The notes under the pieces were generated by a model. The model ran no database searches. It was given only the letters and a program-made list of their open reading frames with translations, and had not been told where the DNA came from. Shown here piece after piece: positions 27,799 to 36,716 of a stretch of 64,000 nt of DNA. Origin of the DNA: Zunongwangia endophytica. Its GTDB lineage: Bacteria > Bacteroidota > Bacteroidia > Flavobacteriales > Flavobacteriaceae. The translations under genes were made by a program, and so were the position numbers. The stretch spans positions 1,240,001-1,304,000 of the forward strand of contig NZ_JAUFPZ010000002.1 in the NCBI RefSeq assembly GCF_030409505.1, in the 5' to 3' direction. The first letter of the stretch is position 1; every line of letters starts with the position of its first letter.

Positions 27799-28053
27799 AT
27801 GAAAACCAAATTTTTAATCCCAGCACTAGCTTTTGTTAGTGCTATCGGAATGTCGTTTACAACAGCGAATCAGCAAGAAAGCGATTATATTCGTGTTGAT
27901 GATCAATGGGAAGCTATTCCTGAAATTAATTGTTCGCCACAATCCAATGATTGTCGGGTAGTAAGAGGGGGTGAAGGACCATTTGATGTTTATGATACCA
28001 TGGATTTAAACTCCAAGAAAGAAGGAGACGGTAGCATTACTGTTTTACCTTAA
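27799..28053 (+). CDS. small exported two-cysteine peptide (DUF6520-like)
   Basis: The 84-residue protein has a signal-peptide-like start (MKTKFLIPALAFVSAIGMSF) and a short mature part with two cysteines (NCSPQSNDC, about residues 54-62) and a Gly/Asp-rich tail ending SITVLP. The N-terminal pattern is that of DUF6520 proteins common in Flavobacteriaceae. Function is unknown. It is downstream of a MauE-like gene and converges with the M16 peptidase operon; a shared terminator separates them. It may be exported, then processed or taken up (speculation). Confidence 0.75.
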   Translation: MKTKFLIPALAFVSAIGMSFTTANQQESDYIRVDDQWEAIPEINCSPQSNDCRVVRGGEGPFDVYDTMDLNSKKEGDGSITVLP

Positions 28054-28077
28054 AAATAATCTAATTTTTTAAAAAAT

Positions 28078-28104
28078 GAGGCACACTACATAACAGTGTG
28101 CCTC
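28078..28104. terminator. bidirectional intrinsic terminator
   Basis: A perfect 10-bp stem GAGGCACACT/AGTGTGCCTC (28078-28087, 28095-28104) has the 7-base loop ACATAAC. An A-run precedes and T-rich sequence follows. It serves both the small peptide gene (plus) and the M16-SusD-SusC operon (minus), which converge here. Confidence 0.85.
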
Positions 28105-28111
28105 TTATTGT

Positions 28112-30973
28112 TTAATACATAATAAATTTAAATAGGTGTTCTTCCTTCAAAAAATCTTCAGCAAAGCTTTTAATTTCATCAATGGTCAATGATTGCAGAA
28201 ATTCGAGTTTCTCTGCTTTTTTTGGAAATTCTTGATGATAATTCTTACTATAATATTTATAAATATCATTTAAAGATTGCGGACTTTCTGATGCTAAACT
28301 GATTCTTTTTTCAATTTCCTGGTATACTTTTGTATATAAATGATTTTCTATTTTTCCTGATCGTAAGTCCTTAAAAATTATCCCGGTAGCTTCTTTAACC
28401 TGCTCAAATTCTTCCTGGGTACAATCCATTTTTGTCATCAATTTATATCGGTGTAGAACGTCATCATAAAACCCACCCCCTATTAGATCATACAATGCGA
28501 AATCTTTATCGAATCTCAGCGCAAAAGTCTTTTCTAGCAATATATTCCCAAGAAATTGAACTTTTAAGTTTTCTTTCCAGGAGAAGGGTTTAGGCTCAGA
28601 AAAAGAGATCATAGAAAACATAATATTATCACTGCATCTAAGGGATTGAAATTCAACTTCGTGACTTTTTAATGCGATAGAATCTTTTTCGTTATAAATA
28701 TCAATTTCATTTAACTTTTCTGGAATTACCGGTAAATTCCCCAGATACTTCTGTGACAATTTTAGCATAATTTCTTCATCATAATCCCCATAAATGATAT
28801 AAGTGAACCGCTCACTTTGAGAGAACAATTTTCTATAAGCCTCTAGTATCCTATCGAACTGAAGATTTTGTACCTGTTCTACAAAAGTACTTCCCATATG
28901 GAAAGCAATATCGTGGGGTTTCATATAGTCCTTAATATGATTTGAAAAGTTAATTCCCCGAAGGTAATATGTAGGATCCAATAAGCTTTTTGCTATGCTG
29001 TTCTTCCAATCGTCAAATGCAGCTTTATTCTTAAGTGGTTTGGATACGGATAAAAAAATTAGTTGCATTAAACTTTCAACATCTCTACTATTTGCTGTAG
29101 CTTTTATGCCTGTCTCATTGGGATTTATATACTGGTAGTAATTTAACCCCTTATATTTGTTGGTAAGATGCTCTAGTTGAAATTTATCAAAATTTCCAAT
29201 CCCGGAGTGCTTTATCAATCTGGGTGCATACGAAGCAGCGTAAAAATCTCGCTCCGGCAAGCTTAAGGCTCCTATAGGGCTAAAGCCATGAATTTCAACT
29301 TTGTTTTTTACAGTGGAATCCTTAACCAAGATAACCTCTAGTCCATTATTTAACCTGTAGCGATTATATTTCGTGGAATCCTGAATTTGGGTATATGCCT
29401 TTGGCATCAAACTTTGTTTCAATGAATCGGACATTAGAACTTCAGAAATTTCATTGTTTTTTCTATTTGAAGTTTTATGTTCTTTCAGTTTGTTGTCAAT
29501 TAGGTTTGATATATAATTTTTATCAATAGATTTCTTTTGCCCCTTAGCCACCATAATCATTATATTCTTTGGTTTTTTCCCAAAATATGTTTCGATTTGG
29601 GAGTTAAAATCCCTGTATGACAATTTTTGCAACCAGTCCTTAATCATTGCTTCTTTTCCATCTACAAGCAATTCTTCATGCAAGAAATTATTTAGGATTT
29701 CTTTTTCCCAATAATATAGCGATGCATTTTCCTTCTTTTTGAGCATTGCTAATTTTTGTTTTTTAAGAACATCCCACTCTTCCTTTGAAACCCCAAAAGA
29801 TGTAAACATATTTATGTTGTCAAATACCCTTTCCAAGGTGTATTCTACATCCTCGGGATCTGTCATAATCTCCATCCAGATAAGTGATGGTGAGTTCATA
29901 AAATTAGAATAGCTCTTTATTAAAAAATCAAATTTCGGATTATAAACTTCTCTCAAAGATGCCATTTCCTTTTGGAAGGCTTCGGCCATTAATTCTTGTA
30001 TAATTTTCTGTTTTAATCTATCGATCCTTTCCTGAGTAGATAATGGTTTATCTATATAAGTTTCACCTCTATAAAACAAGTTTATACTAAGCTTCTGGTC
30101 ATCTACCTCTAAGGGTACCAAGCGTTCCAAAACTTCAAATTTTGACACCCCAGATGGATTAATAACGCTGTAAGCTTCTAATTTTACTTTGGAAATTGAA
30201 CTTTTCAATTCCCCAAACATAAGCTTGATCTTATTTTCAAGGATTTCCGGTTGATCCACATTCCCAACGATTCTTATAGCCAGGTTTTGCGGCTGATAAT
30301 AATCTTTGTAAAAGCTTTTAATATCACTAATTTTTACAGCTTCTACTTTCTTATTATATTCATTTTTATTGGCCATACAAGGAAATATGGTCTGAAACAA
30401 AAGAGATTTATTGACTGATTTTCCGGAGGATTTATGTACATTTTCCTGCTTAATTAATTCCTTCTCAATTTTTATATCTTTTGGTGCTAATTTTAGTCCC
30501 CCTGCAATATCCCTAAACCAGATGAGTCCCGTCTCTATACTTTGATTATTTTCGACATTTGCATTATATGTATAGGAAACCTCTTCATAGCCTGTAAAAG
30601 CATAAAAATCTCTTCCTATGCCTCGATTTCCTATTGCCGTGAGTAAACTATCGGAATTTGCGATGCCATTCGGAAAATGTTCACTTTCCCTTAATGACAA
30701 ATGTTCAAGAAGGTGGGCTACTTCGTACTGATTTTTATCTTGAAATATCGCCCCTGCTTTAACTATAAGATTCATATGCAATTTAGTTTCTGATGGGATA
30801 GCTTTTATATAATACCGTAAACCATTGGATAGACTTCCCTGAATCAGGCTATCTTTAGCTTTGGTCACCTGGGCTATGCTCTCCACCGGAAAAACTAATC
30901 CTAGTATCATCAGAAGGGAAATAAATCTCACTATGCCTGTATTTGTTTTGCTCATCATTCTAGTATCCCTCAT
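28112..30973 (-). CDS. exported M16 zinc peptidase (insulinase/PqqL-like)
   Basis: The 953-residue protein has a signal peptide (about 14-35) and an M16A catalytic domain with the inverted zinc motif HLLEH (His87, Glu90, His91). The distal Glu lies in the IEKELIKQE segment near 165. Inactive-type M16 repeats complete the clam-shell. PqqL/FusC-type enzymes of this family cut proteins or peptides in the periplasm after uptake through TonB-dependent receptors. It is the last gene of the SusC-SusD-M16 operon and overlaps the SusD stop by 14 bases (Met6 at 30958 is an alternative start). Its place suggests it cuts peptides imported by this SusCD pair. Confidence 0.88.
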   Translation of the reverse strand: MRDTRMMSKTNTGIVRFISLLMILGLVFPVESIAQVTKAKDSLIQGSLSNGLRYYIKAIPSETKLHMNLIVKAGAIFQDKNQYEVAHLLEHLSLRESEHFPNGIANSDSLLTAIGNRGIGRDFYAFTGYEEVSYTYNANVENNQSIETGLIWFRDIAGGLKLAPKDIKIEKELIKQENVHKSSGKSVNKSLLFQTIFPCMANKNEYNKKVEAVKISDIKSFYKDYYQPQNLAIRIVGNVDQPEILENKIKLMFGELKSSISKVKLEAYSVINPSGVSKFEVLERLVPLEVDDQKLSINLFYRGETYIDKPLSTQERIDRLKQKIIQELMAEAFQKEMASLREVYNPKFDFLIKSYSNFMNSPSLIWMEIMTDPEDVEYTLERVFDNINMFTSFGVSKEEWDVLKKQKLAMLKKKENASLYYWEKEILNNFLHEELLVDGKEAMIKDWLQKLSYRDFNSQIETYFGKKPKNIMIMVAKGQKKSIDKNYISNLIDNKLKEHKTSNRKNNEISEVLMSDSLKQSLMPKAYTQIQDSTKYNRYRLNNGLEVILVKDSTVKNKVEIHGFSPIGALSLPERDFYAASYAPRLIKHSGIGNFDKFQLEHLTNKYKGLNYYQYINPNETGIKATANSRDVESLMQLIFLSVSKPLKNKAAFDDWKNSIAKSLLDPTYYLRGINFSNHIKDYMKPHDIAFHMGSTFVEQVQNLQFDRILEAYRKLFSQSERFTYIIYGDYDEEIMLKLSQKYLGNLPVIPEKLNEIDIYNEKDSIALKSHEVEFQSLRCSDNIMFSMISFSEPKPFSWKENLKVQFLGNILLEKTFALRFDKDFALYDLIGGGFYDDVLHRYKLMTKMDCTQEEFEQVKEATGIIFKDLRSGKIENHLYTKVYQEIEKRISLASESPQSLNDIYKYYSKNYHQEFPKKAEKLEFLQSLTIDEIKSFAEDFLKEEHLFKFIMY

Positions 30974-32354
30974 TTTGAGTTAGATTGGAATTTATCCTGC
31001 GTTCCTCATCAGGAATTGGATAGTAACTATCGATGGATTGCCAAGAGGTTTTCTTAGGGGATAACACCTCGGTAGTTTTATTCATTCTTTTTAAATCAAA
31101 CCATCGATGTCCCCATTCGGTAAAAAGCTCCCTTCGTCGTTCTTCCAGTAGTAGGGATTGTAGGGCTTCCTTATTCCAAGAACTATTCTGATCTAAAGCC
31201 TCAATACCTGCCCTAGTTCGTATTTTGTTAATATCATCTATAGCAAGATTGATCTCATTTTTCATTACCCTGGCTTCGGCACGAATTAAATATTGTTCAG
31301 CCAAACGAAGAATCATTGAATATTCGCTAATATTCCCTGTGCTGTAGCGATCTTTATATTTATGTGCGAAATAGACAGACTCTACTTCACTAAAGCCTAT
31401 CCATTTGATCAGCCGCGAATCATTTTCCGCAAACGTATCTATTAAATCCTGGGTAAGTGCCAGGTTATAACTTGCTGACGCTCTCGGCTCAATGATGTAA
31501 AGCGCTCCCTCAAAGGTCTGTGTAGTAACCACGCCATTTCCCAATGGAGAAATTTGCCATATGGCTTCCATACTATTCATCAGAAACACTTCATTCAAAT
31601 CAGTTAACAATTCATAAGAACTTGTTTTTGAGATCACACGATTACTGTATTCTAATGCCATTTCCCAGTTTTCCAGGTATAAATAAACCCTGGCCATCAA
31701 AGCATAAACCACATTTTGATTAACGTAGGTTCTTTGATTCTGAACATATTCCTCGGAAAGTAAAGGTGCTGCATCTTCCATATCGCTAATGATCTGGTCA
31801 TATACTTCCGTTGCTGAAATTCTTGGAGCTTTAGCATTATATGTGTAGTCTGTAGTTAACAGTAATGGCACATCTCCGTAAAGGTTCACCAGATTGAAAT
31901 AGGTGAATGCTCGAATAAAAAGTGCCTGTCCCTCCAAGGCTTGCTTGAAGTTTTCATCTAAGGATGATTTTTCTATGCCTTCCAGTAAGGAGTTAGTTAA
32001 ATAGATCAAATTATATGCGCTTGACCATAAAGAAAGGTTTCTGCTGTTATCCGGTAAAATTTCATTTTCCTGAAATTCTAAATAGGTAGGATTACTTTCA
32101 CGAATTAATCGAAGATTATCAGCAGATAATGCGGTGAGATTGGTGACGCTATTCTCAAATCCATTACTGAAAGCAAGTACGAAAAGTTGATTATATATGC
32201 CTTGCATAGCACTTTCAGCAGCGGTTTCATCTTCGAAAATATCAGCTCGCACCATTTTATTATTAGGTGCCTCGATACTCACAAAGTCTTCACAGCCCGC
32301 CAGGACTACACATAGGAATATAGCGATATATTTTGCAATGTTTGTTATATTCAT
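30960..32354 (-). CDS. SusD/RagB-like outer-membrane lipoprotein
   Basis: The 464-residue protein has a lipoprotein signal ending VVLAGC (Cys about 21) and the SusD/RagB fold. Tetratricopeptide-like stretches include QALEGQALFIRAFTYFNLVN and YALMARVYLYLENWEMALEY, and the C-terminal RREL.EWGHRWFDLKRM is characteristic. It forms the ligand lid of the adjacent SusC (5-base gap). Together with the M16 peptidase, a peptide or protein ligand is suggested, by analogy to RagAB. Confidence 0.95.
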   Translation of the reverse strand: MNITNIAKYIAIFLCVVLAGCEDFVSIEAPNNKMVRADIFEDETAAESAMQGIYNQLFVLAFSNGFENSVTNLTALSADNLRLIRESNPTYLEFQENEILPDNSRNLSLWSSAYNLIYLTNSLLEGIEKSSLDENFKQALEGQALFIRAFTYFNLVNLYGDVPLLLTTDYTYNAKAPRISATEVYDQIISDMEDAAPLLSEEYVQNQRTYVNQNVVYALMARVYLYLENWEMALEYSNRVISKTSSYELLTDLNEVFLMNSMEAIWQISPLGNGVVTTQTFEGALYIIEPRASASYNLALTQDLIDTFAENDSRLIKWIGFSEVESVYFAHKYKDRYSTGNISEYSMILRLAEQYLIRAEARVMKNEINLAIDDINKIRTRAGIEALDQNSSWNKEALQSLLLEERRRELFTEWGHRWFDLKRMNKTTEVLSPKKTSWQSIDSYYPIPDEERRINSNLTQNEGY

Positions 32355-32359
32355 AGCTA

Positions 32360-35300
32360 TTAAAAATTAAGTTGAATTCCGGCGGTTAAAGTCCTAAGTC
32401 CCCCATAGGAATTACCTGTCTGGGGGCTTTCCGGATCAAGACCTTTGTACGGTGTGATGGTAATTAAATTTTGTCCATGAATAAATAGATTCGCTTGTTG
32501 TACTGCCAAAAACTCCAATATACTCTTTGGTATTTCATAATTAAGAGAAAGCGTTTTTAGCCTCAGAAAAGAAGCGTCTGTATAGAAAAAAGGACTGTTC
32601 TGTACATTGGCATAAGCAATAAGACCAAATATCGATTGTGAGGCCATTTGATATGGGCTGTCAGCATTTAAAGTTTCCAATGCCTCTTGGCGTTGATTGC
32701 CAATTCGACCAGCGTCCATAAAAAGGAGCGTTCCCTCCTGCTTTACAAACTGCCACAAAAAGTCTAAAGAAAAATTTTTATAGGTAATCGAATTGTTTAT
32801 TCCACCATAATATTCCCTTACCAGTGCTTTAGATTCTATACGGTCATTATAATCATAACGGCCATCACCGTTTATATCGGCTATAGCGTAGTATCCCGTT
32901 TCGGGATCTATACCATCATATTCATAAAGCCATCTAATATTTAAAGGTTTTCCTATCTGATACGTATTCTGATAGCTGGAATTTTCCAGATCAGGAAAAG
33001 CGATAAGCTTATTTTTAGGAAAACTTATATTAAAGGATGTCTGCCAATTGAAGCCTTTGGATTGAATATTACGGGTATTCAATTCAATCTCCCATCCCTT
33101 ATTCTCTACACTAGCCGGCAGATTGGCCTGAACAGAATTAAAACCAGTCATTGCAGGTAATGATAGCCCGACCAATTGATTGGAAGATCGATTACGATAC
33201 CAATTGACGGCCAAATTGATTCGATCTTTCAAAAAACCAAGTTCGATTGCCAGTTCTAACTTTTTATTTGTTTCCCAGGAATAGTTAGGATTAAAAAGTT
33301 GTGTAGGATATAATCCCGAAGGCCCCGTGGTTACTTCATAAGCATCCAGATATCCATAATCCCCTATTTGATCATTCCCTGTCGTACCGTAGCTTCCTCT
33401 AAATTTTCCAAAGCTCCACCAGGAGATTTCATCTTTGATAAATTTCTCTTCAGAAAAAATCCATGCTGCCCCCACAGCTCCAAAATTAGCGAAGCGCTTT
33501 CCGGGGCCAAAGCGAGAAGAGCCGTCCCGTCTTCCGGTTAAGTTGAGGTAATATTTATCCTGCCATTTAAAACCAAGTCGACCAAAAACTGCATTGTACT
33601 TATACTCTGTATCCAGATAAGAATTTCCTGTGACAGATTCTGCAGCAGCCAGGTTTCCGATAAGAACATCTGAAACATAGCCAACACCGGTTAGTTGCTC
33701 CGAGGTACCTGTATTTTTCTGGAATGTCGTTCCTAAAATGGCATTTACAGTTCCTCCTAAGAGGTTCTTTTCATATAACAATTGAGGCTCAAGAATCCAG
33801 GAAGTTCGGTTAACATTCGTATGGGTTGATTGGTGTGCCCTATTATAATTGGGATTGTAAGAATAAGAAGGCATTTTTTGAATTTCCCTGCTTTGCAGGT
33901 TGGTATATCCCATACTGGTTTTAAAGTTTAATCCTTCCTGCAGTCGATAGGAAATACTTAGATTAGCAATAAAGTTATTCACACGGCTTGTAGTATTATT
34001 AAAATAGCCTGATAGTGGATTATTTTGTCCAACCGCGAGCCAGTCATCCCAATTAAGACTACCATCTCTATTTAAAACTGATGGCGCGTTAGGCGGAATC
34101 GAAAAAGGAAAAGATAGAAGGCTGGTTGCTCCTACCAGATCATTACGGTCAATTCCATAATTTACGGCAAGGTTAAGCTGAAGTTTATCATCATTGCTTC
34201 TATGATTTAGATTTAAATTCCCGGTTACTTTTTCATACTTAAAATCAGTAGGATAAATCGTGCCCTGATTAAAATAAGATCCCCCAAGGCGAAAACCAGT
34301 TTGACTACTTCCCCCCGAATATTGCAAGCTCGCATTAGTAACCGGGGCGGTCCCCCCTAAAAAGTATTCCTGCCAATCGGTATATTTATTTTGATCCCAC
34401 ACCAAAAGATCATAAGCATTCGAGTTGGTAGGTTCTACCCCATCATTTTCAAAAGCAGCCTTTCGAACCTTTAAATATTCCTGGGTATTAAGCATTTCCA
34501 TACGATTCGGAAGACTTGACGCTCCGGTATAGAAATGCGCTTCCAGCTGACTCTTAGCGGTCGTTTCTTTTTTAGTCGTTATAAGGATTACTCCATTAGC
34601 ACCCCGGGAACCGTAAATAGCGGTAGCATCGGCATCTTTAAGCACTTCAATACTTTTGATATTATATAGTCCTATAGTATTTAAGGGATCTGCCCCTCCG
34701 CCATATTGGCCTATCAGAGAAACGCCATCAATTGGCGCTGAATTAATGGGAATACCATCAACTATATAAAGAGGCCGATTCCCTTCTTCTCTAAGACTAT
34801 TAGTTCCGCGGATTTGAATGGTGGAAGACGCTCCCGGAATTCCAACAGTTGGTGTAATTTCTACCCCGGCCATTCTACCCTGCAAGGCCTGCAAGGGATT
34901 AACTAACGGCTGATTTTCTATCTCAGCAGCACTTACTTTTACGATATTCCCGGTACGCTCCCGCTTTGTTGTATTATAATACCCGGCATTGATGACCACC
35001 TCCTCCAGCGCATCAATAGACGCCTGAAGTGTGATATCACCAGAAAAGGTTTCAGTTACCTGAACTTTAAATGCTTTAAAGCCAATATAAGAGTACAGCA
35101 GGGTATCCCCTACACTGGTGGTAATGGTATATTCACCATCCAGATTGGTCATAGTACCGATAGATGATCCCGCGACAATGACATTAACTCCGGGAATAGG
35201 AACACCTTTTTGATCCCTAACAATTCCGGTGATTTGTTGTTGAACAAAAAGTTTAGGTTTATAGGTAAAATGATAATAAAAAGGACTGGCATTCATCTTT

Positions 35301-35371
35301 CCCAGAAAGAAAAATGAATATAAAAGGGGTATTAGCACTACAATATTGCAGCGCTTGTAATTATTTTTCAT
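32360..35371 (-). CDS. SusC/RagA-type TonB-dependent transporter
   Basis: The 1003-residue protein has an N-terminal signal (about 10-28), a carboxypeptidase-D-regulatory-like domain (about 46-120, GVNVIVAGSSIGTMTNLDGE) and a plug (about 125-240, with IQIRGTNSLREEGNRPLYIV and VLKDADATAIYGSRGANG). A 22-strand barrel with TonB-receptor features follows to the C-terminal phenylalanine. Full length. First gene of the SusC-SusD-M16 operon. It imports large ligands with SusD. Together with the peptidase it probably takes up peptides. Confidence 0.95.
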   Translation of the reverse strand: MKNNYKRCNIVVLIPLLYSFFFLGKMNASPFYYHFTYKPKLFVQQQITGIVRDQKGVPIPGVNVIVAGSSIGTMTNLDGEYTITTSVGDTLLYSYIGFKAFKVQVTETFSGDITLQASIDALEEVVINAGYYNTTKRERTGNIVKVSAAEIENQPLVNPLQALQGRMAGVEITPTVGIPGASSTIQIRGTNSLREEGNRPLYIVDGIPINSAPIDGVSLIGQYGGGADPLNTIGLYNIKSIEVLKDADATAIYGSRGANGVILITTKKETTAKSQLEAHFYTGASSLPNRMEMLNTQEYLKVRKAAFENDGVEPTNSNAYDLLVWDQNKYTDWQEYFLGGTAPVTNASLQYSGGSSQTGFRLGGSYFNQGTIYPTDFKYEKVTGNLNLNHRSNDDKLQLNLAVNYGIDRNDLVGATSLLSFPFSIPPNAPSVLNRDGSLNWDDWLAVGQNNPLSGYFNNTTSRVNNFIANLSISYRLQEGLNFKTSMGYTNLQSREIQKMPSYSYNPNYNRAHQSTHTNVNRTSWILEPQLLYEKNLLGGTVNAILGTTFQKNTGTSEQLTGVGYVSDVLIGNLAAAESVTGNSYLDTEYKYNAVFGRLGFKWQDKYYLNLTGRRDGSSRFGPGKRFANFGAVGAAWIFSEEKFIKDEISWWSFGKFRGSYGTTGNDQIGDYGYLDAYEVTTGPSGLYPTQLFNPNYSWETNKKLELAIELGFLKDRINLAVNWYRNRSSNQLVGLSLPAMTGFNSVQANLPASVENKGWEIELNTRNIQSKGFNWQTSFNISFPKNKLIAFPDLENSSYQNTYQIGKPLNIRWLYEYDGIDPETGYYAIADINGDGRYDYNDRIESKALVREYYGGINNSITYKNFSLDFLWQFVKQEGTLLFMDAGRIGNQRQEALETLNADSPYQMASQSIFGLIAYANVQNSPFFYTDASFLRLKTLSLNYEIPKSILEFLAVQQANLFIHGQNLITITPYKGLDPESPQTGNSYGGLRTLTAGIQLNF

Positions 35372-35682
35372 AATTTAGCTTTGGTTTTGTTTGTCTTTAA
35401 TAAGTTAACAAGCCATCAGCCTTCCCCTCCTGCTGTCAAACCCGAGGGGTAGGCATTTAGCTACTAATTCAAATTGTGTGGTTTTGTTTTTCGCTCTTAT
35501 AGATATTGGTTTTAGGGGTTACATTAATAACTCACAGTTTAGCGTTAACAGCTAACATTTTTAATTTAGCTTTTAGCGATCAATCCTCAGCTTTCCAAAT
35601 CCTTACTTTTTACTTTCGACTTTCCAACTTCAATTTTTAAAAACCGACCCAGCTTGCCTGTAATAGCAAATATTGGATTTGT
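35372..35682. other. upstream region of the second SusC gene, with an imperfect hairpin
   Basis: No gene is seen. CCTTCCCCTC (35420-35429) pairs with GAGGGGTAGG (35444-35453) apart from one T-T mismatch, forming a 10-bp hairpin with a 14-base loop about 50 bases upstream of the SusC start. It could be a leader structure or a fossil terminator. No regulatory protein motif can be named. Confidence 0.4.
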
Positions 35683-35850
35683 ACAACAAAGAAAAACGTC
35701 CTATTTTTAGCATTGCGAGTACTAGAAAAATATGGAGGTCTATACCCATGTGGTTTGCACTGGCACCAGGCCGGTTATACCGGCAAAAGGCAGGGCGTTT
35801 TGCTACCGGCTACGCCCAAATTATTCTGGCGCACAAATTATGTTCTTTAA
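35683..35850 (+). pseudogene. coding remnant of an unrecognised protein
   Basis: Frame +1 at 35719 reads a protein-like run (LEKYGGLYPCGLHWHQAG, GVLLPATPKLFWRTNYVL) to TAA at 35848-35850. A further protein-like run (IDGDEIVPFRDDNG) continues 3' in another frame, so at least one frameshift is present. The family was not recognised. It may be a decayed mobile-element gene. A different overlapping 60-residue frame at 35673-35855 looks like a shadow. Hairpins GCCGGT/ACCGGC (about 35771-35785) and GGGCGT/ACGCCC are embedded. Confidence 0.35.
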
Positions 35851-35964
35851 GATAGATTGATGGGGATGAGATTGTACCTTTTCGGGATGACAATGGGTAA
35901 AGCCGGCAAGAAATGATTTGCAGCAGAGGTGCTTTAATAGATTTCTTTTACTCGTTTTCATAAT

Positions 35965-36220
35965 CTTGACGGTTATTATGTAACGATGTATACTCAAGAA
36001 GTCATTGAAGTGCTTTAAAGGTTAAAAACCAATAAAGCGAGCCTCAATGCTTTGAACGTGGTACCGTCAAGAACCGCCAAGCCGAAACTTGGTTCCCCAA
36101 AGACTAACATGAGACCCGCCCTATTGGTTTATATCGCGAAGATACAAAATCCAATAGACAGCGAGCTCACGGTCTACTCATAGGGAAAATTGACGGTTTT
36201 CGTTTATGAGTGACATCGTA
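35965..36220. ncRNA. candidate structured RNA (or structured DNA element), unknown family
   Basis: A dense set of perfect inverted repeats lies in this 256-base stretch. CTTGACGGT (35965-35973) pairs with ACCGTCAAG (36063-36071). Inside, GCTTTA/TAAAGC (36012-36017, 36033-36038) encloses GGTT/AACC. CCAAG/CTTGG forms the hairpin at 36071-36095. CTATTGG/CCAATAG extends into TTTATATC/GATACAAA (36121-36157). ACTCATA/TATGAGT pairs 36177-36183 with 36204-36210. ACGATGT (35982-35988) can pair with ACATCGT (36212-36218). The first and last helices cross, a pseudoknot. ACCGTCAA can also pair with TTGACGGT at 36190-36197, an alternative fold. One A-C mismatch becomes G-U if the minus strand is transcribed. 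No Rfam family recognised. Confidence 0.5.
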
Positions 36221-36320
36221 TTAAGAGAGAGTTAAAAACTCTTTCTTCTAATTGTCGCTTATATAACTGAACCAAAGATAATAACAAAAAACAAACGCTC
36301 CAAATGATCGGAGCATATTT

Positions 36321-36674
36321 ATGAATAAATTTTCAGTTAAAATATCTAAACTTGACTACGATATTATAATTCGGGTTCGAAAATTGCGTGAGAAAAATGG
36401 CATTTCTCAACGTGAATTAAGTCAACTTATGAAGTTAAGTAAAAGCTTTGTAGGAAAAGTTGAAGCTTTAGGACAACCCGACAAATATAGTATTAGACAT
36501 TTAGCTTTAATTGCAAAAGCATTAAAACTAAAATCTCTATATGAACTTTTGCCAAAGTTCATTCCTAAAGAAGATATTATTGAGATAAAATATCAAAAAG
36601 TTCCTAAGAAAAATAAGGACGGGAGCGAAAGTAAACAATTAGAAGAAAGAATTTTAGAAATACATTCTATCTAA
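36321..36674 (+). CDS. XRE-family helix-turn-helix regulator
   Basis: The 117-residue protein has an HTH_XRE domain (about 16-70): RKLREKNGISQRELSQLMKL, then SKSFVGKVEALGQPDKYSIRHLALIAKALK. A charged tail follows. It is plus strand and converges with the dnd operon, whose last gene ends 43 bases away. It probably regulates that cluster or itself, a common setting for XRE proteins next to restriction or Dnd loci (inference). Confidence 0.82.
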   Translation: MNKFSVKISKLDYDIIIRVRKLREKNGISQRELSQLMKLSKSFVGKVEALGQPDKYSIRHLALIAKALKLKSLYELLPKFIPKEDIIEIKYQKVPKKNKDGSESKQLEERILEIHSI

Positions 36675-36716
36675 TGCTTAGTTGTTTTTCGAAAAAGTAT
36701 AGAAATAATCAATATC

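Noticed and set aside
35673..35855. Open 60-residue frame starting MDLYNKEKRPIFS
   Set aside because: It overlaps a better protein-like run in another frame and has no recognisable content.
35965..36220. Group II intron domain V or group I intron core
   Set aside because: No intron-encoded protein is near and the diagnostic domain V (GAGC...GAAA...GUUC) or P7 sequence motifs were not found. The helix set does not follow either plan.
35965..36220. Retron or bridge-RNA element
   Set aside because: No reverse transcriptase gene is close, and the IS110 remnant is 12 kb away, so neither partner is linked.
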